Shown: positions 17,732 through 26,116 of the stretch, in pieces | Numbering within the stretch: position 1 is the stretch's first letter | Layout of the letters: each line of letters opens with the position of its first letter | From: Bacteriovoracaceae bacterium | GTDB taxonomy: Bacteria > Bdellovibrionota > Bacteriovoracia > Bacteriovoracales > Bacteriovoracaceae | Reading direction: 5' to 3' | Length of the DNA stretch: 64,000 nt | Assembly: GCA_947441615.1 (NCBI GenBank) | Contig: CANEUH010000019.1 | Location: forward strand, 1-64,000 | Position numbers and translations under genes: made by a program | Notes under the pieces: generated by a model | The model's input: only the letters and a program-made list of their open reading frames with translations | Databases searched by the model: none | What the model was told of the DNA's origin: nothing

Positions 17732-18468
17732 TTTTTCCTCATTTTAAATGTTTTCTTCAAGGCATACTTAAAAGGCATCCAAAAAGTCATTTTGGCTATG
17801 CAGGTTAATTCATGTCCATCGGCCCATTTAGGGTTTTGCTGCTGAAAGAAAGCGATTCTTGGCTCATTTAATATCTCAGGAGTAATATCTGAGATATTTT
17901 GCTTCAATGAACATGATTGCCCCTCGAAAGTAATTAGTCCTGTCTCAGGCCTGTAATTGTTTTTAAATTTTGAACTATAGAATTCATTCATTAAAAATTT
18001 ATATTCAGGGGGCGTTTCTTTATCAAACCTTGGATAGTAGGTTGAGAAATTTTTTGCCATTAAAAGATATGTCTTATAGCCCTTCGAAATAAGAAACCAG
18101 TAGACTGCTGTCCCAGGTCTTCTTACTTTTAATTTCCAGAGATATTTTAAAAAACTGATCCCTAAAACTGGAGATCCCCAATATTCTTTTTTTAAGACTG
18201 TATCTCCGCTATAGACTCCAATGACTTTGACCCCGGCTTTTTTCAGAGGAACTCTTAAGAGTGTTGTAAATCCTTGAAGTTCATTGGTCTTTTTATCTTT
18301 TAATAGAATCACATGATCCTTTTCAAAAAGGTCGTGCTCAAATGTGTTAAAGGTGTGGTTGTTGTAATACTCTGAAAAAAGTTGATACATTTTTTCAATA
18401 TCTCCACGCTTTATTTTTTTTACTCTCAATGTTTCTGAGACTAATTCTTTTTTCACGGCAATTTCCAA
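17728..18468 (-). CDS. Putative GNAT-like acyltransferase
   Basis: The 246-aa protein starts like GNAT enzymes (LRVKKIKRGDIEKMYQLFSEYY) and has strands such as VILLKDKKTNELQGFTTL that fit the acyltransferase core, but the acyl-CoA-binding motif is weak. I call it GNAT-like with caution. It overlaps the upstream Rieske gene by 16 bp and the SDR by 4 bp, so it is firmly in the operon. Confidence 0.4.
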   Translation of the reverse strand: MEIAVKKELVSETLRVKKIKRGDIEKMYQLFSEYYNNHTFNTFEHDLFEKDHVILLKDKKTNELQGFTTLLRVPLKKAGVKVIGVYSGDTVLKKEYWGSPVLGISFLKYLWKLKVRRPGTAVYWFLISKGYKTYLLMAKNFSTYYPRFDKETPPEYKFLMNEFYSSKFKNNYRPETGLITFEGQSCSLKQNISDITPEILNEPRIAFFQQQNPKWADGHELTCIAKMTFWMPFKYALKKTFKMRKK

Positions 18469-19502
18469 GAGGAGGATTTTAATTTATTGACGTATTGAAT
18501 GTATTGAGCAACCGGTCTATCAATACTGAGAAGATTAGCGGGATAAAACCTCATGTTTTCGTAAACAGCTCCATCCTCTCCTTGAAGTGAATAAAAAGCT
18601 CTTTTTGTTAACCAAATTAAAAGATAGGACACGATCCTACCATGAAGACCAGAACGTTTTTTAGTCACATAGATGGGTTGCACCAACAAACGTCCTCTTT
18701 CTAAAGGTCTGTATGCAAATATCATATGAAGTGAAGGCCACTTATAATTTTTGAAATAGACATCTTTCATCAGCGTCAAAAATCCATTGTTTCCATGGTC
18801 ATATCTCATAGAATATGAGTAATGAGATCCAAACATAAATCGGGCGATTTTTTCGCGCCACTTGCCATCACCAATTTTTCCCTTAAGCGATATATCAATC
18901 ATATTTCCTAGTTGTGGCTCGGAAATATCAATGTTCATTTCTATATCCAACTCATGAACAGTTTTTAGATGCTGGGGATCTATTCCATTAATCATGGTGA
19001 CATGATGATGACAGGTTCTTTCATAGCTTTTACCAAAATGGATGATTTTCTCTGTTGCGTGTGAGAGATCCTGAAAATCAACAAGCCCATAATCAGGTTG
19101 AGACGACGGATAGATCCAGATGGATTCATATAATTCTAGAACTGAGTAATTTTTAACCTGCGCTTTAGGAGGTATTTCTGTTTGACATGGAATATGAACA
19201 CATTTTCCATTTTCACTGAATTGCCAATGATGAAAAAAACATTGGATGTTATTACCAACCACTTTTCCCTTTCCAAGGTGAGTCCCCATGTGAGGGCAAT
19301 AAGCGTCGAGGGCCCTGACCTTTTCATCTTCACCCCTGAAAAAGACGAGCTCTTGCCCACAAATTTGAATCGATTTGACAGCATTTCTCGGAAGATCTTT
19401 TGAAGGAATAACAAAATACCAACCATTGGCAATTTCATTCCAATTATTAAAAACAGGAAACTCCTGAATTGGTTGCGTCGTTTGATTTTTTGTAGAGTGC
19501 AT
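18453..19502 (-). CDS. Rieske non-heme iron oxygenase, DAF-36/KshA-like (copy C)
   Basis: The 349-aa protein has Rieske ligands Cys69/His71 (CPHMGTH) and Cys88/His91 (CFFHHW), and catalytic-iron ligands Asp175, His178 and His183 (DPQHLKTVH). It is paralogous to copy A at 9697: both share FFRGED/LFRGED, DAYCPHMG, the NGID/NAID iron site and a VTKKR motif near the C-terminus. It is the first gene of the minus-strand operon. A palindrome (19572-19590) lies about 70 bp upstream of its ATG. Confidence 0.85.
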   Translation of the reverse strand: MHSTKNQTTQPIQEFPVFNNWNEIANGWYFVIPSKDLPRNAVKSIQICGQELVFFRGEDEKVRALDAYCPHMGTHLGKGKVVGNNIQCFFHHWQFSENGKCVHIPCQTEIPPKAQVKNYSVLELYESIWIYPSSQPDYGLVDFQDLSHATEKIIHFGKSYERTCHHHVTMINGIDPQHLKTVHELDIEMNIDISEPQLGNMIDISLKGKIGDGKWREKIARFMFGSHYSYSMRYDHGNNGFLTLMKDVYFKNYKWPSLHMIFAYRPLERGRLLVQPIYVTKKRSGLHGRIVSYLLIWLTKRAFYSLQGEDGAVYENMRFYPANLLSIDRPVAQYIQYVNKLKSSSWKLP

Positions 19503-19571
19503 TTTTTCATTTTAAGAGTGAAAATAATGGCCGTCGAGAAGGCGTTTTTTTCTGTTATAGACTAAGTTAGT

Positions 19572-19590
19572 TGGTCATATTGATTGACCA
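19572..19590. promoter_or_regulatory. Candidate operator, TGGTCA-N7-TGACCA
   Basis: Perfect 6-bp inverted repeats separated by 7 nt lie between the divergent copy-C Rieske operon and the first RRM gene. The size suits a dimeric regulator. No regulator gene is adjacent, so its target and effector are unknown. Confidence 0.4.
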
Positions 19591-19734
19591 CGCATCATTA
19601 AGCTCCTAAAAGTTTTAAGGATATTTTAAGTGTCCATTTTCGAGAATGTATTGTTTCTTAACGTTCGTGTATCGAGTGACCACTGTTACTTTTTCATGGG
19701 CCTCTTTACGCTTAATCAGACCTAAGGAGGTTTT

Positions 19735-20016
19735 GTGGGAAAAAAAATTTATGTAGGTAATCTGCCTTTTTCAGCAACGAGTGATTCTTTGTCCGCAGCA
19801 TTTTCACGTTTTGGGACAGTGGACTCAACTAAGATTGTCATTGACCGTGAGACTGGAAGATCAAAGGGATTTGGATTTATCGAGATGAGTGATCCAGTAG
19901 CGGCCGACACTGCCATCTCTCAGCTTCATGGATCCGATTTCGGTGGTCGTTCACTAACAGTAAATGAGGCCCGACCAGCGGAAAAAAAGGACATCCGGAC
20001 AGCTTCTCGAAGATAA
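19735..20016 (+). CDS. RRM-domain RNA-binding protein
   Basis: The 93-aa protein is a single RNA-recognition motif, with RNP2 KIYVGNLPF at the N-terminus and RNP1 RSKGFGFIEM near residues 42-51, followed by a short polar tail. The start is GTG at 19735 with a strong TAAGGAGG. Bacterial stand-alone RRM proteins of this kind are often cold-inducible and bind RNA, but their targets are mostly unknown. It has a close paralogue 295 bp downstream. Confidence 0.85.
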   Translation: MGKKIYVGNLPFSATSDSLSAAFSRFGTVDSTKIVIDRETGRSKGFGFIEMSDPVAADTAISQLHGSDFGGRSLTVNEARPAEKKDIRTASRR

Positions 20017-20181
20017 AAATATACCGGGGGTCTTAGCGAACTCAACACTGGCCATGACCCCCCTAAAAGCACTTAAACCACTGAATACATTAACATTCCG
20101 CTGTGCACAGAAGTGTTTGATGATTTTTTGAATCCATCGCTTGATCTTTTTTTTACCTTAAATTTTCATGACAAACTCAAA

Positions 20182-20193
20182 TTGTGCTATGCT
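20182..20193 (+). promoter_or_regulatory. Extended -10 promoter for the second RRM gene
   Basis: TGC-TATGCT (185-193 of the 20,000s) forms an extended -10 with a weak TTCATG 17 nt upstream. It predicts a leader of about 110 nt before the ATG at 20311, long enough to hold structure. The interval 20017-20310 otherwise holds only a GGGGGTC/GACCCCC inverted repeat (20026-20062) after the first RRM gene. Confidence 0.35.
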
Positions 20194-20310
20194 TTCTTTG
20201 GGATTTAATGCTATTTAGATCCTGTATTATTGTTTTGTCGCTGTAAGTGTTCTTCGAGCGAGTTGCTCATGATTCTCTGAAAGCGCGTCCCTGGCCTTAA
20301 GGAGGTATTT

Positions 20311-20691
20311 ATGGGTAACAAGATTTATGTTGGTAACCTTCCATTTTCTGCTACAAGCGAAAACTTAAACGAGCTTTTCTCAAAGTTCGGTCAAGTTGAT
20401 TCTGCTAAAATCGTAATGGACAGAGACACTGGTCGTTCTAAAGGTTTCGGCTTTGTTGAAATGTCATCTGGTGACGAAGCTCAAGCTGCAATTGAAAAAC
20501 TTAACGGTTCAGATATGGGTGGTCGTTCACTCGTAGTTAACGAAGCTCGTCCTATGGAGCCACGTACTGGTGGTTTCGGCGGCGGCGGTGGACGTGGCGG
20601 CGATCGCGGTGGAGACCGTGGTGGACGCGGTGGTTTCGGTGGTGGCCGTGGTGGCGATCGCGGTGGAGACCGTGGTGGAAACCGTTGGTAA
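20311..20691 (+). CDS. RRM protein with RGG-rich tail
   Basis: The 126-aa protein has an RRM (RNP2 KIYVGNLPF, RNP1 RSKGFGFVEM) in residues 1-80. It is followed by a low-complexity Gly/Arg/Asp tail from about residue 88, made of FGGGRGG and DRGG repeats, ending NRW. RGG tails add nonspecific RNA binding and can drive condensate formation. AAGGAGG sits upstream of the ATG. It is strongly similar to the gene at 19735, which lacks the tail. Confidence 0.9.
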   Translation: MGNKIYVGNLPFSATSENLNELFSKFGQVDSAKIVMDRDTGRSKGFGFVEMSSGDEAQAAIEKLNGSDMGGRSLVVNEARPMEPRTGGFGGGGGRGGDRGGDRGGRGGFGGGRGGDRGGDRGGNRW

Positions 20692-20715
20692 TCTCTATTT
20701 GATTTAACCAAATAT

Positions 20716-20744
20716 AAGGCCGGAGCAATCCGGCCTTTTTTTTT
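20716..20744 (+). terminator. Rho-independent terminator after the second RRM gene
   Basis: AAGGCCGGA and TCCGGCCTT pair around a GCAA tetraloop, followed by an uninterrupted T run. It separates the RRM gene from corA. Confidence 0.9.
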
Positions 20745-20766
20745 ATCAAAATGGACTGGACTCAAG

Positions 20767-21681
20767 ATGGTAACTGAAGATCTATTGAGCAATAGAAATT
20801 TTAGTTGGTTTGATGTTGAAAAACCTCAGGATGAGGACTTTGAAGTTTTATCTATCAAGTTCAATCTCCCCTACCTTTTAGTCCAAGATACTTTAAGACC
20901 TGAGCATCTACCGAAATACGAATTTACCGATGAAGGTCACTTCCTCATGATGCGAAGTTATGACGAAGAATCTGACATAGATGCAACAACGGTCCAGGAT
21001 CTCACAAGAAAGATTGCCTTATTTATTAGTCCAGATCGACTTGTTTCAATTCACAGAGTGAAACTAAACTTTCTTGATAAAACGCTTGAGAAAATTAAAA
21101 AGAATGAAGTTTCCTCAACGCTCCAAGGCGTTGTCCATCAAATTATCCTTTCAATAATTAGAACATATGAAAAGCCAGTCATGAATCTTCAAGATATGTT
21201 TGATGAATTTGAAGAAGAGATCCTTTCTAAAAATGTAGGATGTCTCCATACGTCTAAGATATACCGGTTCAGAAGACAATTATTTGTCATAAAAAGAATC
21301 TTAAAACAAACGAATGACTCCCTTTATCGTTCAAAGGAATTCTGGGAAGGATATCCCTCACTTCTTCAGGACTTAAAAGAAAATATAGACCAAGTATATT
21401 TTCAATTAGACGATATTTCCGATAACTTTGAACATTTGTTTCAACTCCATATTTCTCTTAATGACCAAAGGGCTAATGAGGTCATGAAAATATTAACCGT
21501 ATTTTCAACGATACTTCTTCCCCTTAATTTTATTGCATCATTCTATGGGATGAATTTTGATTATCTGCCGGGTCTACATTCGACCACTGCTCTTATTTGG
21601 GTCATTTTTAGCATGATCTTTATCAGTGTCAGTGCTTTTTGGTTTTTCAGAAAGCGAGGTTGGTTCAAGGGTGGGGAATAG
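20767..21681 (+). CDS. CorA-family divalent cation transporter
   Basis: The 304-aa protein has a long acidic and helical cytoplasmic domain, then two C-terminal transmembrane helices with the selectivity motif YGMNF at the end of the first. This is the signature of CorA Mg2+/Co2+ channels. The length is close to the family norm. The usual MPEL loop after the GMN motif is replaced by FDYLPGL. Confidence 0.85.
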   Translation: MVTEDLLSNRNFSWFDVEKPQDEDFEVLSIKFNLPYLLVQDTLRPEHLPKYEFTDEGHFLMMRSYDEESDIDATTVQDLTRKIALFISPDRLVSIHRVKLNFLDKTLEKIKKNEVSSTLQGVVHQIILSIIRTYEKPVMNLQDMFDEFEEEILSKNVGCLHTSKIYRFRRQLFVIKRILKQTNDSLYRSKEFWEGYPSLLQDLKENIDQVYFQLDDISDNFEHLFQLHISLNDQRANEVMKILTVFSTILLPLNFIASFYGMNFDYLPGLHSTTALIWVIFSMIFISVSAFWFFRKRGWFKGGE

Positions 21682-21782
21682 TCAGTTATAAAAATTCAGA
21701 ACAAACTTCACATTTTTCTCATTTTCTTGTCCTCTAAGTTGTAACATATTGAAAAAATCTACATCTACCTAAAGGAAAACAT

Positions 21783-22805
21783 ATGCTGGATTCAATCATC
21801 AGCTCAGGCTTCGTCCCGGATTTCGTCTTAAGAACTGGAATTAGAAAACTTTTAAAAGAAAGAATTAAAGAAATTACACCGACTCCTCCTCATTCTCTAG
21901 AAGAGACAAAAACGAAATTCATCGAGATGATGAAAAAATCCCCTCTGGCAGTACAAACAAGAGATGCAAACGAACAGCACTATGAGGTTCCAACAGAATT
22001 TTATCTCTATGCTCTTGGTCCAAATCTAAAATACTCGTGTGCCTATTTTGACAATGATGAAAGTCTTGAAGAAGCTGAAATTAAAATGCTTGAAAGAACT
22101 GTTTCAATGGCAAAAATTCGTCCAGGTGAAAAAGTTCTAGAACTGGGTTGTGGCTGGGGCTCCCTTACTCTTTTTATGGCGAAAAAATTTCCGACATGCC
22201 AAATTACCGCCGTATCAAATTCCGCAACTCAAAAAATGCATATTGATCAAAAAGCAAAAGAACGTGGACTTAATAACATCCGGATTATTACTGCAGACAT
22301 GAATCAGTTTGATATCCAGGAAAAATTTGATCGCGTCGTTTCTGTTGAAATGTTCGAGCACATGAGAAACTATGAAATTCTTTTAGGTAAAATATCTCAT
22401 TGGTTAAATGATCACGGTACACTTTTTGTTCATATTTTTGTTCACCGTTCGACTCCTTATCTTTTCGAAGTGAAAGATGAAAGTGATTGGATGAGTAAAT
22501 ATTTTTTCTCTGGTGGCATGATGCCATCTGATGATATCTTCACACATTTTCAAGAAAAATTTAAGCTGATTGAACATGTTCGCTATAATGGGACTCATTA
22601 CGCGAAGACTTCAGAAGAATGGTTAAAAAACACTGATCGAAACAAGAAAAAGATCATGGAAATTTTTACTAAACATTACGGAGTCAAAGAAGCTGGGAAA
22701 TGGTTGGAGTACTGGAGAATTTTCTTTATGGCCTGCGCTGAATTATGGAAATATGATCAGGGCCGAGAGTGGTTCGTTTCTCATTACCTACTGGAGAAGA
22801 AGTGA
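21783..22805 (+). CDS. cfa: Cyclopropane-fatty-acyl-phospholipid synthase family methyltransferase
   Basis: The 340-aa protein has the SAM-binding VLELGCGWGSLTLFMA and the VEMFEHMRNYE segment typical of the Cfa/Mycolic acid synthase family. It methylates unsaturated acyl chains of membrane lipids. It is shorter than E. coli Cfa and lacks that N-terminal extension. Its last codons overlap the GTG start of the FAD protein, so translation is coupled. Confidence 0.8.
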   Translation: MLDSIISSGFVPDFVLRTGIRKLLKERIKEITPTPPHSLEETKTKFIEMMKKSPLAVQTRDANEQHYEVPTEFYLYALGPNLKYSCAYFDNDESLEEAEIKMLERTVSMAKIRPGEKVLELGCGWGSLTLFMAKKFPTCQITAVSNSATQKMHIDQKAKERGLNNIRIITADMNQFDIQEKFDRVVSVEMFEHMRNYEILLGKISHWLNDHGTLFVHIFVHRSTPYLFEVKDESDWMSKYFFSGGMMPSDDIFTHFQEKFKLIEHVRYNGTHYAKTSEEWLKNTDRNKKKIMEIFTKHYGVKEAGKWLEYWRIFFMACAELWKYDQGREWFVSHYLLEKK

Positions 22806-24061
22806 AAAAAAAAGTAGCAATTGTTGGAACTGGAATGGCCGGCATGAGTGCCGCCTACTTTCTTAAAGATCATTTTGATTTAACTATCTTTGAGAAAAAT
22901 GACTATATCGGTGGGCACACGAACACTGTTTATATCCAAGAAGAGAATGAAGAAAAACCAATTGATTCTGGATTTATTGTCTTTAACGAAGTGACCTATC
23001 CACTCATGCTGAAACTCTTTAAAGAGTTAAATGTGCCCTTTTATGATAGTGATATGTCCTTTAGTGTTCTTGAGACCAAGTCTGGGCTTGAATACAACGG
23101 AAGTAGCTTATGGAATGGTCTCTTCGCTCAAAAAAGAAATCTATTTAAGCCTTCTTATTGGAGGATGATTTTAGATATTCGAAAGCTTTGTAAAATGGCA
23201 CCTAAAATCATTTCTGAATCAAAGTATGAGACCATGACAGTGAGAGACTTCGTTAAAAGAGAAGGCTACGGACAGGAGTTTCTAGATCATTTCGTTGTTC
23301 CGATGAGCTCTGCTGTTTGGTCAACCCCACAAGATAAAATGCTCGATTTTCCAATGAAAATGCTAGTACGTTTTTTTCTTAATCATGGATTTTTGGGCCT
23401 TGATACTCAACACCAATGGAAAACAGTTGAGAAGGGATCTCAAACATATAAGCTAAAAATTATAGATACGTTTAGAGATAAAATCCAAATCAACAATGCC
23501 GTAAAATCCGTTGAAGTAAAAGATGACAGTGTCCTTGTCATGACTGAAAAAGGCGAGACGCACACATTTGATCACGTCATTTTTTCATCTCATGCTGATG
23601 AAACTCTAAAGATGATAAAAAATCCTACTGAACGTCAAAAAGAACTTCTTACGCCATTCAAGTATCAAGAAAACATCGCGATTCTACATACGGATGACAG
23701 TGTGATGCCAAAGCTTAAGACAAATTGGTCTTCCTGGAATTTTGTCTACAAAAAAAATGACGCTTTTACAGTTTACTACATGAATCGACTTCAAAAAATC
23801 TCGAAGGTAAAAAACTACTTTATCAACATTAACGGAGAAGAGTTTGTTGATAAAAACAAAATCATAAAGAGAATTGTTTATCATCACCCTGTTTTTGATT
23901 CGAATACTTACAAGGCTCAAGAGAACCTATCCGAACTAAATAAAAACAACCCGAAGCTCTATTTTTGTGGGGCGTATTTTAGATATGGATTTCATGAAGA
24001 TGCTCTCTTTTCTAGTGTTACTCTTTGTGAGGAGATTCTTGGGAAGAAAGTTCTTCAATGA
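22802..24061 (+). CDS. FAD-dependent amine-oxidase-like protein (COG2907 type)
   Basis: The 419-aa protein begins with the Rossmann motif VAIVGTGMAGMSAAYFL, then FEKNDYIGGHTNTV, which is typical of the NAD/FAD-binding proteins that accompany cfa and DUF1365. The start is GTG 22802 overlapping the cfa stop (GTGA); an upstream in-frame start is not needed. It is likely to act on the same lipid acyl chains, as a desaturase or oxidase; this role is inferred from conserved gene neighbourhood. Confidence 0.8.
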   Translation: MKKKVAIVGTGMAGMSAAYFLKDHFDLTIFEKNDYIGGHTNTVYIQEENEEKPIDSGFIVFNEVTYPLMLKLFKELNVPFYDSDMSFSVLETKSGLEYNGSSLWNGLFAQKRNLFKPSYWRMILDIRKLCKMAPKIISESKYETMTVRDFVKREGYGQEFLDHFVVPMSSAVWSTPQDKMLDFPMKMLVRFFLNHGFLGLDTQHQWKTVEKGSQTYKLKIIDTFRDKIQINNAVKSVEVKDDSVLVMTEKGETHTFDHVIFSSHADETLKMIKNPTERQKELLTPFKYQENIAILHTDDSVMPKLKTNWSSWNFVYKKNDAFTVYYMNRLQKISKVKNYFININGEEFVDKNKIIKRIVYHHPVFDSNTYKAQENLSELNKNNPKLYFCGAYFRYGFHEDALFSSVTLCEEILGKKVLQ

Positions 24062-24849
24062 AGACTGAGTTCTATCTCTCCTTTGTAAAGCATTCTCGAT
24101 TTTTTCCAAAAAAATATCATTTTAATTATCGTTTTTTTTGGACCAAATTTGATATTGATGAACTTAACGAGCTTGATTCAAATTTCTTTTTCTTTTCACG
24201 AAATCGATTTAATCTAATTTCATTTTATGACCGTGACCATTTTAATTTAGGTCACAATGATACACGTAAAAATATTGAGGCTTACTTTTCAGAGAATGGA
24301 ATCCATGAGGAAATTTCAAAGATTGAGCTCGTTACGAATCCGAGGATTCTAGGTTACACATTTAATCCTGTTTCTTTTTATTTCATCGAAACCATTCATA
24401 ATCCCTACGTTATCATCGCCATCGGAAACACCTTTAACGAGCAAAAGCCTTACCTCCTGAGACCTGAGCATAAAGAAGAGAAAGAATGGGTCTTTACAAC
24501 GAAAAAAGAATTCTATATCTCTCCTTTCATTTCTGTTGAGAACTCGATGACTTTTAAGATTAAAAGATCATTAGATGCTCTAGTGATAAATATTGATGAT
24601 TTCAATAAAAATAATGAGCTTGAACTTCGAGCGAGTTATTCAGGTAAGAGACTTGAATGGAATTCAAAAAATATCCTTAAACTTTTTTTTAGTTATCCCT
24701 TAATTACATTCCGAATTATTTTTTCTATCCACTATCATGCTTTGAGACTTTTTATGATGAAAATTCCTTATTTTAAAAAAAGTGACGAGGCCCAATTACA
24801 AAAAAATTTATACGTCCGCCAAAACGGATCGTTTGTTAAAAAGCACTAA
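24058..24849 (+). CDS. DUF1365 family protein
   Basis: The 263-aa protein carries TNPRILGYTFNPVSFYF, the hallmark of DUF1365, and a hydrophobic segment near residues 215-235. It overlaps the FAD protein by 4 bp. DUF1365, COG2907 and Cfa co-occur widely in bacteria as a lipid-modification unit whose exact product varies. Confidence 0.85.
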   Translation: MKTEFYLSFVKHSRFFPKKYHFNYRFFWTKFDIDELNELDSNFFFFSRNRFNLISFYDRDHFNLGHNDTRKNIEAYFSENGIHEEISKIELVTNPRILGYTFNPVSFYFIETIHNPYVIIAIGNTFNEQKPYLLRPEHKEEKEWVFTTKKEFYISPFISVENSMTFKIKRSLDALVINIDDFNKNNELELRASYSGKRLEWNSKNILKLFFSYPLITFRIIFSIHYHALRLFMMKIPYFKKSDEAQLQKNLYVRQNGSFVKKH

Positions 24850-25598
24850 GGTTTTGTAAACGGGATAAATTTCGGTACTTTTTTTGAGTATTCTTGATAA
24901 TCCACTCTCTTTTGATATTTTTCTTCAAGGAGTGGCACTCCCGTGACCTTAAGGATGAAAAAATTAATTGCTAGTGGCCCTATAATCGTCCAAAAGTTTA
25001 TAAATTCGAAACTTGCAAAGTAAATCCCGTACCAAAGTAATACTTCTCCAAAATAATTAGGAAAACGGCATAATCTCCAAGGACCTGTAGTGCAAATTTT
25101 CCCTTTGTTTTCAGGTTTCGCCTTCCACCAATTAAGATAATGATCTGCACTAATTTCGAATCCAAATCCAATGACCCAAACCAGAACTCCTATCCAATTT
25201 AATAGAGAAATGTCTTTTCTCTCCTGCGCCATAGCAAAAGTTACAGGCAAGGAAACGATGAGCATTAAAAATCCCTGAAAAATAAACACTTTAAAATAGG
25301 CCTGAAGATTCGCATTCGGTTTCCAAGACTCTCTAAACTTCGTATAGCGTGGGTCTTCGCCTTTACCGCGACTTCTCATCAAAATATATGTTCCGAGCCT
25401 AAGCCCCCAAATGGTCACGATTAGCATGAGTAAGGCATTTTTGACCGATAGAGGATGATGAAAATAGGCGACTAAACCAATGACAATAAAACCAAGTCCC
25501 CAGCCAATATCAATGACTGCGAAGTTTTTTCTAATCAACGCGACAAGGAAAAAGATGTGTACAAAGATAAGAACAGCTAAAATAAGATGAGTGAACAT
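24846..25598 (-). CDS. DUF1295 / steroid 5-alpha-reductase-like membrane protein
   Basis: The 250-aa multi-pass protein has GLRLGTYILMRSRGKGEDPRY and the C-terminal CRFPNYFGEVLLWYGIYF motif that binds NADPH in this family. ATG 25598 with GGAG upstream is chosen over 25622, which would abut the divergent gene. It converges on the DUF1365 gene with a 4-bp overlap. DUF1295 proteins often accompany the cfa/COG2907/DUF1365 set. Confidence 0.8.
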   Translation of the reverse strand: MFTHLILAVLIFVHIFFLVALIRKNFAVIDIGWGLGFIVIGLVAYFHHPLSVKNALLMLIVTIWGLRLGTYILMRSRGKGEDPRYTKFRESWKPNANLQAYFKVFIFQGFLMLIVSLPVTFAMAQERKDISLLNWIGVLVWVIGFGFEISADHYLNWWKAKPENKGKICTTGPWRLCRFPNYFGEVLLWYGIYFASFEFINFWTIIGPLAINFFILKVTGVPLLEEKYQKRVDYQEYSKKVPKFIPFTKP

Positions 25599-25621
25599 AA
25601 TTTTACTCCAAGGATGCCACA

Positions 25622-26116
25622 ATGAAGATTATACTCCTGTTTCTCTTAATAATGTCATCCATGAGTTGGGGACAAACAATGAACAACATGACAAATAAAG
25701 AAAAATTCCAATACATCTTCCAAAAGCTTACTAAAGATAGTCTCTATCTTATTGATGAGTTTTATGATCCCAATATCGAATTTCATGACCCTGTAGGAAT
25801 GATTAAGGGCACTAAGAAAATTAAAAGCTATTATGAAAACATGTATAAGAATGTGAAAACAATCCGCTTTGATTTTTCTCATTTTGTAGAATCCGGGGAC
25901 GATGTTGTTGGTGTTTGGACGATGACCTTGGAAACTGAAAAACTCAATGGTGGAAAGCCTATTATTGTGCCTGGAACTTCTGTCATAAAATTCTCTAATG
26001 GTAAGGCGATCTATCACAGGGATTATTTTGATATGGGTGCTTTTGTGTATGAGAATGTGCCTGTGTTGGGTTTTTTAGTTAAAAGCATTAAGAACCGATT
26101 TAAGGTAGAGGAATGA
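25622..26116 (+). CDS. Exported SnoaL/NTF2-like protein
   Basis: The 164-aa protein has a signal peptide (MKIILLFLLIMSSMSWG). It then has an NTF2-like fold: FYDPNIEFHDPVGMIKGTKKIKSYYENMY, followed by strands and FSNGKAIYHRDYFD. SnoaL-like proteins are frequent partners of the lipid cluster just upstream. AAGGAT lies before the ATG. It overlaps the HD gene by 4 bp. Confidence 0.7.
   Translation: MKIILLFLLIMSSMSWGQTMNNMTNKEKFQYIFQKLTKDSLYLIDEFYDPNIEFHDPVGMIKGTKKIKSYYENMYKNVKTIRFDFSHFVESGDDVVGVWTMTLETEKLNGGKPIIVPGTSVIKFSNGKAIYHRDYFDMGAFVYENVPVLGFLVKSIKNRFKVEE

Noticed and set aside
20026..20062. GGGGGTC/GACCCCC inverted repeat as a terminator
   Set aside because: The loop is 23 nt and no T run follows, so it is not a standard terminator.
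20481..20792. Proline-rich minus-strand ORF
   Set aside because: It is the antisense shadow of the Gly/Arg tail of the RRM gene and has no start signals.
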